Shown: in pieces, positions 49,890 through 57,762 of the stretch | Layout of the letters: each line of letters starts with the position of its first letter | How positions within the stretch are numbered: position 1 is the first letter of the stretch | Origin: Brevundimonas sp. Root608 | GTDB taxonomy: Bacteria > Pseudomonadota > Alphaproteobacteria > Caulobacterales > Caulobacteraceae | Direction of reading: 5' to 3' | DNA: 64,000 bases | Assembly (NCBI RefSeq): GCF_001427825.1 | Contig: NZ_LMGT01000010.1 | Coordinates: forward strand, 35,125-99,124 | Notes under the pieces: generated by a model | Databases searched by the model: none | The model's input: only the letters and a program-made list of their open reading frames with translations | What the model was told of the DNA's origin: nothing | Made by a program: the position numbers and the translations under genes

Positions 49890-51719
49890 CTATGGCTGCT
49901 TCTCGACGTTCAGCGCATAGGCGCCCGTCTGACCCTGCTGGAAGGTCCCCGCCCGGACCTCATAGACCCCGTCGGCCGGCGCGGTCCATTCGAGCTTGGC
50001 GTGGGTGTCCGACAGGCTGTCATCGTCCGACCCCAGGCTCTCGAACGTCCCGTCTTCCTTTTCGCGGCCGACCACCACGAAGCTGTCGACCTCGTTGGAA
50101 ACCATGGTGATCAGCAGCTTCTCGTCCTCCTTCAGGGTGACGCGATAGGCATCGTAATAGCTGTTGTCCTCGGCTGTCGCGTCCGCCTCGGTCAGTGTTC
50201 CGCGCGCCGTCGCGCCGACCAGCAGGCTGCCCGGCTGCGGCTGGGGTCCGCGGTCGATCAGCTGCAGCGAATACAGGCCCTTGCCATCTGATCCCAACGG
50301 CAGGGCGCGCAGCACATAGTCGCCGGCTTCCGGCAGACTGTAGTTCAGTCGCGAGTCCGTCCCTTCCCCCAGGCCGTCATCGTCCGACGCCAGCGCCTCG
50401 AACTCCGCCCCGGCCCGGCCGATCTGCAGGAAGGTGTCGAAATCGCCTGAACGCATGATGGCCTGAATCCGCTGTCCGGCCTGACCGGTCAGGGAATAGG
50501 CGTCGAAACCACGGTCCTCGCTGTCCGTCGAATCGGTTTCAGCGATTTCGCCCTGCAGGGTCGAGCCGAATGTCAGGGCCTCCGGCGGGCGTTCGGGCTC
50601 GATCTCGGCGATCGTCAACACATAGCCGCCGGTGTCTTCCGAAAAGGCGCGGGCCTCGACGATGTAGGCGCCGGTGCGCGGCAGGGTGAAGGTGAGGCGC
50701 GAATCCGTCCCTTCGGCGGCGCCGTCATCATCCTCAGCCAGACTGACCCGGCTGTCGTCGAACAGCTGAAGATAAGTGTCGAAATCCGACGAGCTCATGT
50801 CGATGCGAACCCGCTGGCCTTCGCGGCCCGAGAACCGGTAGGCGTCGGCGAACCGGCCGGACTCGCTCTTGCCATCGCCAGCCGCCAGCTCGCCCTGAAC
50901 AGTGGCCCCGATCTCGATGGCCTGGGCGGGTGCGGGCTCGGGTCCCTGGGCCACGGCGAGGGTGTAGGCGCCCTCGCCCGCGCCGTTCAGCGCCGTCGCC
51001 CTGATGACGTATTCGCCGGCCCGGGGCGCCGTGAAGACGAGCCTTGAGTTCAGTCCGGTGTCCGGGCCATCATCGTTCATGGCGAGTTCGGTGAAGACGG
51101 CTCCCTCCATCCGGCCGACGCGCAATACCGGGTCGAAGTCCTCGGCCGTCAGGTCGATCGCGAATCGTTCGCCAGAACGGGCGCGGACGACGAAGGCGTC
51201 ATAGTTTCCGCCGTCATCACTTTCGGGATCGGCGGCCGCCAGACGGCCCTGCAGGCTCTGCCCGACGCGGATGCGGGCAGGGCGCGGCGCCGGCCGCGCC
51301 TGCGGCCGTTCGGTCAGGGCGAGGGTGTAGGCCCCGCCTTCGAGCCCCGACAGCGTCCTGGCCCTAAGCACATAAACGCCGTCGCGATCCGCGGTGAAAC
51401 GGAGCCGCGAATCGGTGCCTTCGCCCAGCCCGTCGTCGTCGGAGAAGAGCGGTTCCGCGGCTTCGCCCGGGCCATAGACCTCCAGGTAGGCGTCGAACGC
51501 GGCGGAGCGCATCACCGCCTCCAGCCGCTGGCCCGCGCGGGCGCTGAGGGCATAGCTGTCGTAGCGGAAGGCGTCGTCCGGACCGGTCGCGTCGCCTTCG
51601 GCGATCTGCCCGTCGATGGTGCGGCCCACCGGGAGCTGGACCGCCGTCTGCGCCAGAGCCGGCGCCGCGATCAACAGGGTAAGCACGCTGACGGCGGTCA
51701 GGATGGTGTAACGGCGCAT
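49890..51719 (-). CDS. Secreted protein of five tandem PPC-type beta modules
   Basis: A 609-residue exported protein with signal peptide MRRYTILTAVSVLTLLIAAP ending ALAQ (about residue 24). The rest is five modules of about 110-120 residues, each starting like VGRTIDGQIAEGD or IGATVQGELAAGD, carrying a DDDGLGEGTDSRL-like acidic loop, and ending in GxYVLRAxxLxG...YTL. These resemble bacterial pre-peptidase C-terminal domains. No protease or other catalytic domain is attached, which is unusual. The acidic loops suggest Ca binding; an adhesive or polymer-binding role is inference. The start is the ATG at 51719. Confidence 0.83.
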   Translation of the reverse strand: MRRYTILTAVSVLTLLIAAPALAQTAVQLPVGRTIDGQIAEGDATGPDDAFRYDSYALSARAGQRLEAVMRSAAFDAYLEVYGPGEAAEPLFSDDDGLGEGTDSRLRFTADRDGVYVLRARTLSGLEGGAYTLALTERPQARPAPRPARIRVGQSLQGRLAAADPESDDGGNYDAFVVRARSGERFAIDLTAEDFDPVLRVGRMEGAVFTELAMNDDGPDTGLNSRLVFTAPRAGEYVIRATALNGAGEGAYTLAVAQGPEPAPAQAIEIGATVQGELAAGDGKSESGRFADAYRFSGREGQRVRIDMSSSDFDTYLQLFDDSRVSLAEDDDGAAEGTDSRLTFTLPRTGAYIVEARAFSEDTGGYVLTIAEIEPERPPEALTFGSTLQGEIAETDSTDSEDRGFDAYSLTGQAGQRIQAIMRSGDFDTFLQIGRAGAEFEALASDDDGLGEGTDSRLNYSLPEAGDYVLRALPLGSDGKGLYSLQLIDRGPQPQPGSLLVGATARGTLTEADATAEDNSYYDAYRVTLKEDEKLLITMVSNEVDSFVVVGREKEDGTFESLGSDDDSLSDTHAKLEWTAPADGVYEVRAGTFQQGQTGAYALNVEKQP

Positions 51720-51816
51720 GAAAGTCCCCCGGTTGCAGCCCGCGATCATAGACGCCGAACCGCGCCATCTGTAAATCGCGGCGGGCGCGCCTTCCCCATA
51801 ACCGGAACCGAAAGCC

Positions 51817-52740
51817 ATGACGGTCGATCCCGCCCCCGCGACCCTGATCGACGGCAAGGCTTTCGCCGCCGGCCTGGTCGACCGCGTCGCCGCCGCCTCC
51901 GCCCGGCTTCAACAGGCGCATGGCGTCACGCCGGGATTGGCCGTCGTCATCGTCGGCGAGGACCCCGCCAGCCAGATTTACGTCCGCAACAAGGGCGAGA
52001 CGACGCTGCGCGCCGGCCTCCGATCGGACACCCACCGCCTGTCCGAGGCGACGACCCAGGCGGACCTGCTGGCCCTTATCGCCGACCTGAACGGTGACGC
52101 CGGCATCCACGGCATCCTGGTGCAGCTGCCCCTGCCCGGTCACATCGATACGGCCGCGGTGCTGGGCGCCATCGACCCGGACAAGGACGTGGACGGCTTC
52201 CATGTCGTCAATGCGGGCCGGCTGGCGGTCGGCTTGCCGGGGCTGGTTCCCTGCACGCCGCTGGGATGCCTGATGCTGCTGAAGGCCGAGCTGGGCGACC
52301 TGTCGGGCCTGAACGCCGTCATCGTCGGCCGCTCCAACATCGTCGGCAAGCCGATGGCGCAGTTGCTTCTGGGCGAGAGCTGCACGGTGACGGTCGCCCA
52401 TTCGCGCACCCGCGATCTGCCCGCGCTGTGCCGGACCGCCGACATCCTGGTCGCGGCCGTGGGCCGGGCCGAGATGGTGCGGGGGGACTGGATCAGGCTT
52501 GGCGCCACGGTCATCGACGTCGGCATCAATCGCGTGCCGTCGCGGGATCCGGTGAAGGCGGCCGAGGGCAAGACCCGTGTGGTCGGCGACGTCGCCTTCG
52601 AGGAGGCCCGGATGGTCGCGGGTCGGATCACGCCGGTTCCCGGCGGCGTCGGCCCCATGACCATCGCCTGCCTGCTGGCCAACACCTATACGGCGGCGTG
52701 CCGGGCGGCGGGTGTCGCGCCGGAACCGCTGGACGCTTGA
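51817..52740 (+). CDS. folD: Methylenetetrahydrofolate dehydrogenase/cyclohydrolase
   Basis: A 307-residue bifunctional enzyme interconverting methylene-, methenyl- and formyl-THF. Catalytic YVRNKGETT (Tyr and Lys), [28 protein letters not shown], the NADP-binding [16 protein letters not shown] and the C-terminal [10 protein letters not shown] are all present. The start is the ATG at 51817. It diverges from the PPC-module gene and precedes lemA by 52 bp; the pairing with lemA has no obvious functional meaning. Confidence 0.96.
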   Translation: MTVDPAPATLIDGKAFAAGLVDRVAAASARLQQAHGVTPGLAVVIVGEDPASQIYVRNKGETTLRAGLRSDTHRLSEATTQADLLALIADLNGDAGIHGILVQLPLPGHIDTAAVLGAIDPDKDVDGFHVVNAGRLAVGLPGLVPCTPLGCLMLLKAELGDLSGLNAVIVGRSNIVGKPMAQLLLGESCTVTVAHSRTRDLPALCRTADILVAAVGRAEMVRGDWIRLGATVIDVGINRVPSRDPVKAAEGKTRVVGDVAFEEARMVAGRITPVPGGVGPMTIACLLANTYTAACRAAGVAPEPLDA

Positions 52741-52792
52741 ACCGCCGCCGCTCAACCCCGATAGTCGGAATCTGATCTGTCAGGAGATGTCG

Positions 52793-53479
52793 ATGATCCG
52801 GTTTTCGCCTCGTGTTTCGGCCCTCGCCGCCGTCGTGGTCCTGGCCCCCGCGGCCGCGGGCTGCGGCATCAACGCCATTCCGACCAAGGAAGAAGCCGCC
52901 AAGGCGCGCTGGGCCGACGTCCAGTCGCAGTACCAGCGCCGCGCCGACCTGGTTCCCAATCTGGTGGCCACGGTCCAGGGCGCCGCGATCGCCGAACGCA
53001 CCACCCTGACCCAGGTGATCGAGGCCCGCGCCGCGGCCACCGGCGTGACGGTCACGCCCGAAACGCTCAGCGACCCCGCCGCCTTCCAGCGCTATCAGGC
53101 GGCGCAGGGCCAGCTTTCGCAGGCGTTGTCCCGGTTGCTGCTGGTCGTGGAGCGCTATCCGGAGATCAAGTCGAACCAGAATTTCATCGCCCTCCAGTCG
53201 CAGCTTGAAGGCACGGAAAATCGCATCGCGGTGTCGCGGCGTGACTACAACGAGGCCGTTCGCGACTACAACACAAGCCTGCGGACCTTCCCGACGGTGA
53301 TCTGGGCCAAGACCATCCATGGGGGGTCCGAGCCGATGCAGCTGTTCACGGCCACCGAGACCGCCCAGACCGCGCCCAACGTCAATTTCGACGCCCTGAA
53401 CCCGTCCGCTCGGCCGGGCGGCGCGGCGCCCGCCGTCGCTCCCGGCGCCGCGCCGCCCGCAGCGCCGACGGCCCAGTGA
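52793..53479 (+). CDS. LemA family protein
   Basis: A 228-residue membrane-anchored helical-bundle protein. An N-terminal hydrophobic segment (about residues 8-24) ends in AAAGCG, which could be a lipobox or a signal anchor, followed by the LemA core starting IPTKEEAAKARWADVQSQYQ, then RRADLVPNLVATVQG and SNQNFIALQSQLEGTENRIA. The C-terminal 40 residues are Ala/Pro-rich. The ATG at 52793 has GGAG six bases upstream. LemA genes commonly precede TPM-domain genes, as here; the molecular role is unknown. Confidence 0.9.
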   Translation: MIRFSPRVSALAAVVVLAPAAAGCGINAIPTKEEAAKARWADVQSQYQRRADLVPNLVATVQGAAIAERTTLTQVIEARAAATGVTVTPETLSDPAAFQRYQAAQGQLSQALSRLLLVVERYPEIKSNQNFIALQSQLEGTENRIAVSRRDYNEAVRDYNTSLRTFPTVIWAKTIHGGSEPMQLFTATETAQTAPNVNFDALNPSARPGGAAPAVAPGAAPPAAPTAQ

Positions 53480-54300
53480 GCCGCATACTTCCGGCGATGT
53501 CGATCAGCCGGGCCGCCGCCTTCCTGACGGTCCTGCTGGCCGCCGTCTGGCTGGTCGCGGCTCCGGCGCTGGCCCAGACCGGCCCGACGTTTCCGCCCCT
53601 CAGCGGCCGGGTCGTCGACAACGGCGACCTGATCTCGGATGCGAAGGAGCAGGCGCTGGCCGAAAAGCTGGCCGCGCTGGAGCGCGACACCACCGATCAG
53701 CTGGTCGTTGTCACCGTGCCGGATCTTCAGGGCTATGAGATCGAGGACTACGGATACCAACTGGGCCGGGCCTGGCGCATCGGGCAGGCGGACAAGAACA
53801 ACGGCGTCCTGCTGATCGTCGCGCCCCGGGAGCGCAAGGTGCGAATCGAGGTCGGCTACGGCCTCGAAGGGGTTCTGACCGACGCCGTGTCTGCCCTCAT
53901 CATCCAGAACGAGATCCTGCCCTCGTTCAAGGAAGGCTTTTACGAGCGCGGCATCGAACAGGGCGTGGACGCGATCGACCAGCAGCTGCGGCTCGACCCG
54001 GCGGAGGCCCAAGCCCGCGCCGCGGCGGCCGAACGCCCGAAATCAAAGCCTCCGATCGGCATCGCCGTCATCATCACCCTGATCTTCGTGATGCTGCTGC
54101 TGCGGATGATGGGCGGCGCCGGCCGGGGACGCCCGCGACGCGGAAGCGGCGTCGGCCCCGTGCTGATCTGGGCCGCGTCGGAAGCCTTGCGCAACAGCGG
54201 TCGCGGCGGAGGCGGCGGCTTCGGCGGCGGTGGCGGCGGCGGGGGATTTGGCGGCGGCGGCGGCAGTTTCGGCGGCGGGGGCGCTTCAGGCGGATGGTGA
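53476..54300 (+). CDS. TPM-domain membrane protein, YgcG family
   Basis: A 274-residue protein with a signal peptide (cut near PALAQT), a TPM/repair-type phosphatase-like domain (about residues 40-165: [60 protein letters not shown]), one membrane helix (about 192-212) and a Gly-rich GGGGFGGGG tail. It overlaps lemA (GTGA) if it starts at the GTG at 53476; an ATG at 53497 is also possible. YgcG-like proteins with LemA form a conserved envelope module of unsettled function. Confidence 0.87.
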   Translation: MSRILPAMSISRAAAFLTVLLAAVWLVAAPALAQTGPTFPPLSGRVVDNGDLISDAKEQALAEKLAALERDTTDQLVVVTVPDLQGYEIEDYGYQLGRAWRIGQADKNNGVLLIVAPRERKVRIEVGYGLEGVLTDAVSALIIQNEILPSFKEGFYERGIEQGVDAIDQQLRLDPAEAQARAAAAERPKSKPPIGIAVIITLIFVMLLLRMMGGAGRGRPRRGSGVGPVLIWAASEALRNSGRGGGGGFGGGGGGGGFGGGGGSFGGGGASGGW

Positions 54301-54986
54301 TCAAACTGACCCCGGACGTGCACGACCGCATCGCCGAGGCCATCCGCCTTGCCGAAGCCCGCACCTCCGGCGAGATCTTCTGTGTCATGGCGCGGAGAGT
54401 GTCGTCCTACCGCGACATCTCCCTGGGATGGGCGGCGGCGGCGGCCCTGATCCTGCCGCTGGGCCTGATTCCGTTCGGCTTCGAACCCGCCTGGGTGCCC
54501 GGCCTGGGCAGCGGCTGGGAGGCGGCGCACCTGGCCTCCAGCGACGTGACCGTGGGCCTGGCCCTGGGGGCCTACGCCCTCATCCAGGCTGTCGTCTTCC
54601 TTGTGGTCTTCCTGCTCACCTCCATCCCCGCCGTAGCGCGGAGCGTCACGCCCCGAAGCATACGGCAGGCGCGCGTGCGCAAGGCGGCGCTGCAGCAGTT
54701 CCTCGCTCACGGTCTTCATGTAACCGAGGCCCGGACCGGGGTGCTGATCTTCGCCGCCCTTGGCGATCATCAGGTCGAGGTCGTCGCCGACGAGGGAATC
54801 CACGGCAAGGTTGACCAGGCGGTCTGGGCGGATGCGGTCGAGAGTCTGGTCAGGGGGCTGCGACGCGGCGACCCTGCCGGCGGGTTCGTCGACGCCATCG
54901 CCCTGTGCGGCGCCGTGCTGGCCGAACACTTCCCGCCGAAACCGCGTGATCCGAACGAGGTCGAGGACAAGCTGGTCGTGATCTGA
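54294..54986 (+). CDS. Second TPM-domain membrane protein
   Basis: A 230-residue protein. An N-terminal TPM-like half ([32 protein letters not shown]) is interrupted by two membrane segments (about residues 43-65 and 88-110), then a C-terminal TPM-like half ([40 protein letters not shown]). The ATG lies inside the Gly-rich tail of the upstream gene (7-bp overlap), so lemA and the two TPM genes form one coupled operon. The split-domain topology would place both TPM parts on the same side of the membrane. Function is unknown. Confidence 0.82.
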   Translation: MVIKLTPDVHDRIAEAIRLAEARTSGEIFCVMARRVSSYRDISLGWAAAAALILPLGLIPFGFEPAWVPGLGSGWEAAHLASSDVTVGLALGAYALIQAVVFLVVFLLTSIPAVARSVTPRSIRQARVRKAALQQFLAHGLHVTEARTGVLIFAALGDHQVEVVADEGIHGKVDQAVWADAVESLVRGLRRGDPAGGFVDAIALCGAVLAEHFPPKPRDPNEVEDKLVVI

Positions 54987-55070
54987 CTCCGACACACCGC
55001 CGCTGTGGTGTCGCATTCCCCCCGTGGTATTGGCTGGCCGCCATCACCCCCGCTGGACCGTTCCGATTCA

Positions 55071-55856
55071 ATGCCCCGCCTGCTGACCTACAATGTGCAC
55101 CGTTGCGTCGGCGTTGACCGACGGCTGGACGTCGGGCGGGTCGCGGGCGTCATAGCCGAGCATGAGCCCGACATCGTCTGCCTGCAGGAACTGGACGTCG
55201 GGCGGGCGCGAACCGGTTTCGTCGATCAGGCCCAGTCGATCGCCGACCAGCTGGCCATGACTTTCCACTTCCACGCCGCCATGCGCGTGGAAGCCGAGCA
55301 GTACGGCGACGCCATCCTCACCGCCCGACCCGAGCGGCTGATGAAGTCAGGTCCGCTGCCGACCATCCGCGGCGTTCCCGGCCTGGAGCCCCGCGGCGCG
55401 CTGTGGGCGGCGATCGATATCGACGGCGCCACCCTGAACGTCATCAACACCCATCTGGGGCTGGTTCCCCGTGAGCAAAGGCTCCAGGCCGCCGCCCTGA
55501 TCGGTGGAGACTGGCTGGGCCATCCGGACTGCACCGGCCCCACCCTGCTGACCGGCGATTTCAACGCCACCTCGGTGACCCGCCCCTATCAGGCGCTGGC
55601 CTCGAAACTCGCGGACTGCCAGCGCAGCCTCGGGCTGCGGCCTTCGGTCAAGACCTTCCCGTCCAGCTTCCCGGCCATCCGCATCGACCACTGCTTCACC
55701 AGCCCCGAAGTCGTGGTCACCGGCGTCAAGGCGCCGTTCTCGCCTCTGGCGCGGATGGCGTCCGACCACCTGCCGCTGATCATCGACTTCGAGATCAGGA
55801 CTGCCCGGGCGCCGGCAGGGTCCGGTGCGACCGCGTCCGGCGCTTCCAGGGCCTGA
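55071..55856 (+). CDS. Endonuclease/exonuclease/phosphatase (EEP) family protein
   Basis: A 261-residue metal-dependent phosphodiesterase. The EEP catalytic motifs are LLTYNVHRCVG (Asn), DIVCLQELDV (metal-binding Glu), INTHLGL, LTGDFNA (Asp and Asn) and the C-terminal IDHCF and ASDHLPL (Asp-His). Bacterial members near phospholipase D genes may act on phospholipid head groups or nucleotides; the substrate is unknown. There is no signal peptide. The last 62 bp overlap the 3' end of the convergent PLD gene. Confidence 0.9.
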   Translation: MPRLLTYNVHRCVGVDRRLDVGRVAGVIAEHEPDIVCLQELDVGRARTGFVDQAQSIADQLAMTFHFHAAMRVEAEQYGDAILTARPERLMKSGPLPTIRGVPGLEPRGALWAAIDIDGATLNVINTHLGLVPREQRLQAAALIGGDWLGHPDCTGPTLLTGDFNATSVTRPYQALASKLADCQRSLGLRPSVKTFPSSFPAIRIDHCFTSPEVVVTGVKAPFSPLARMASDHLPLIIDFEIRTARAPAGSGATASGASRA

Positions 55857-57258
55857 AGGCGTCGCGGGTCGAGGTCGGATCGCCGAGCTGGAACTCGGCG
55901 ATGATCCGTTCCGCGCGAGACGGCGGCTCGGCGCCCAGGGTGTGCATCCGCCCCGTGTCGAACCGTTGAATGGCCTGGCCCACCGTTCCGGCTGTCGCCT
56001 CGGCCGCCGCGAACTCGGCCGCCTTGATGCCGATCCAGTGACCGATCGTACGGTGGCGGAAGGCGCGGATGGCGTCGCGTCCGGCCTGGTCCACGGGCTC
56101 GGCCGCGACGTCGCATTCAGTGTCGAAGCCAAAGGAGCGGTTGTTCAGATTCGTCGAGCCGACGCGCAGGACCGCATCGTCATAGATCGACACCTTGGCG
56201 TGAACGATGATCCGCTCGCCGCCCTTGGTGTAGGGCGTGAAGGCGAAGAAGCGGTTGTGCCGGTCCGCCTGCTCCAGCCGGAAAAGAATTTCCGACCGCG
56301 CGGTGTCCATGGTGATGCGGTCGAACCAGCTGGGGCTGCTGCCTGTCGACACCAGCACGATTTCCGGCCCGTCCTCCTCCGCCAGGCGTTCGGCCAGGGC
56401 CGTCGCGATGACGGGCGAGGTGAAATACTGGTTCTCAAGATAGATCAGCTTCCTCGCGCCGCGGATGGCGTCGAGGTGCAGCGCCTCGTTCTCGCGCACC
56501 TCGGCGCGCCCGCCCGTGGCCGGCTCGGTGCGCGCGATGGCCACCGGCACGTTCCGCATGTCCGGCTCGACGCCGTCGGGCCAGGGGTCGGTGTCGACCT
56601 TGTCGGACACTGTCCGCTCCCAGGTCGAGCGGAACCATCGCTCGCGCGCGAGATCCCCGAGGGCCCGCGCCGCGGCGCCGTCCATAACCGCCATGACCTC
56701 GTGGCGCGGCGACGGGATTTCCCCCGACGGCTGGCAGCGTCGCGGATCCCCGTCCAGATGCTCTTCCGAGTCCCAGCGATCGGTCGATATGTCTCCCCCA
56801 CCGCAGAAGGCCACGGCGTCGTCGATGATGACGGCCTTCTGATGATGACAGGCGCCGATGGGACCCGGCTGGTCGAGCCGGAATTCGACCATCCGCTTGC
56901 GGAACCAGCCCTGCGCCCTGTGCGGATAGAATCCCTGGGACGCCGCGATCAGGAGGGGCGACTTCCAGATCAGCAGTCGGACATCGAGGTCCGGATTCGA
57001 TTTCACCAGCATGCGCAGCTGATGGCCGATCTGGGCCTGGTGATCGTTGTGGGGACTCTCGGGGTCCAGCCGGGTGCGCGGGTCGAACTGCCAGCCAAGG
57101 ATGACGATGGACCGCCGCGCCTTGGCCAAGGCCGAGCGCAGGGCTTCGAAATAGGCGGCGTTCTCCATCAGCACGGCGAAACGGTCCGCCGTCTCCGCCC
57201 GCCAGCAGTTGTGGCCGGGTTTCAGCAAACTGCGGCTGTCGTCCTTGAAGTCGGTCAT
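55795..57258 (-). CDS. Phospholipase D-family protein
   Basis: A 487-residue protein with two PLD half-sites. The first is a HxK motif in ACHHQKAVIIDDAVAFCGGG (about residue 150), the second IVHAKVSIYDDAVLRVGSTN (about residue 365), each with the trailing Asp and GG or GS. This is the architecture of transphosphatidylases such as cardiolipin synthase and bacterial PLD. No strong membrane segments are visible, unlike cardiolipin synthases. The start is the ATG at 57258. Overlap with the EEP gene suggests a linked function in lipid phosphodiester metabolism, as inference. Confidence 0.9.
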   Translation of the reverse strand: MTDFKDDSRSLLKPGHNCWRAETADRFAVLMENAAYFEALRSALAKARRSIVILGWQFDPRTRLDPESPHNDHQAQIGHQLRMLVKSNPDLDVRLLIWKSPLLIAASQGFYPHRAQGWFRKRMVEFRLDQPGPIGACHHQKAVIIDDAVAFCGGGDISTDRWDSEEHLDGDPRRCQPSGEIPSPRHEVMAVMDGAAARALGDLARERWFRSTWERTVSDKVDTDPWPDGVEPDMRNVPVAIARTEPATGGRAEVRENEALHLDAIRGARKLIYLENQYFTSPVIATALAERLAEEDGPEIVLVSTGSSPSWFDRITMDTARSEILFRLEQADRHNRFFAFTPYTKGGERIIVHAKVSIYDDAVLRVGSTNLNNRSFGFDTECDVAAEPVDQAGRDAIRAFRHRTIGHWIGIKAAEFAAAEATAGTVGQAIQRFDTGRMHTLGAEPPSRAERIIAEFQLGDPTSTRDAFRPWKRRTRSHRTLPAPGQS

Positions 57259-57447
57259 GGCGCGGTCTGGCCCATTCACGTGGCGGGCGCTGGTCGCCTC
57301 AAGCTTTACAGGACGCGCACCGGCCCTTTCCGTTCCATGGCTTGATGCGGATGGTCAATGGTGACGCTTTGTTCATGTCGCCCCCGATTGTCCGAACGCG
57401 GTTTTGGGTGCATAAGATTTGCCGCAGTCGGGACAGGGAGATCGGCG

Positions 57448-57636
57448 ATGCAGGCGCTGATCGAGTTTATCGCGGGATTCGTCGCCATTCTGGCCGCCGC
57501 TGCCCTGTCGCAGTTCGGTCTCGACCTCGACACGCCGCAAAAATCCCAGCGTGAAATCCATCGTGTCCGCGACTGTGACGACGCGGCCTCGGCCGCGATC
57601 TTCTCCGCTTCCTCCGATCGCAAGCGGGACTGCTGA
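57448..57636 (+). CDS. Small membrane protein (62 residues)
   Basis: A short protein with one N-terminal hydrophobic helix (MQALIEFIAGFVAILAAAAL) and a charged tail rich in Arg, Asp and Ser that ends in cysteine. A GGGAG ribosome-binding site stands eight bases before the ATG at 57448, supporting this start over in-frame codons further upstream. I recognise no family. It lies between the divergent PLD gene and the TipN-like gene. Confidence 0.6.
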   Translation: MQALIEFIAGFVAILAAAALSQFGLDLDTPQKSQREIHRVRDCDDAASAAIFSASSDRKRDC

Positions 57637-57690
57637 TCCGCGACGTGGACTTCGCCGGATTCGTTGGTCGTCGCCTTTGCGCGCCGCGAT

Positions 57691-57719
57691 TGACTCGTTA
57701 GGGTCGTTGCGTCCTATCG
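57691..57719 (+). promoter_or_regulatory. Candidate promoter for the TipN-like gene
   Basis: TTGACT (57691) and CCTATC (57714) are spaced 17 bp and lie about 45-70 bp before the start codon. The -35 is good and the -10 weak. A GANTC site (GACTC) overlaps the -35, which in Caulobacterales would be methylated by CcrM and could tie expression to replication. Confidence 0.3.
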
Positions 57720-57762
57720 CGCGTCGGTCGCCGACGCCGCTCCGTGACGAGATCGCCGCACC

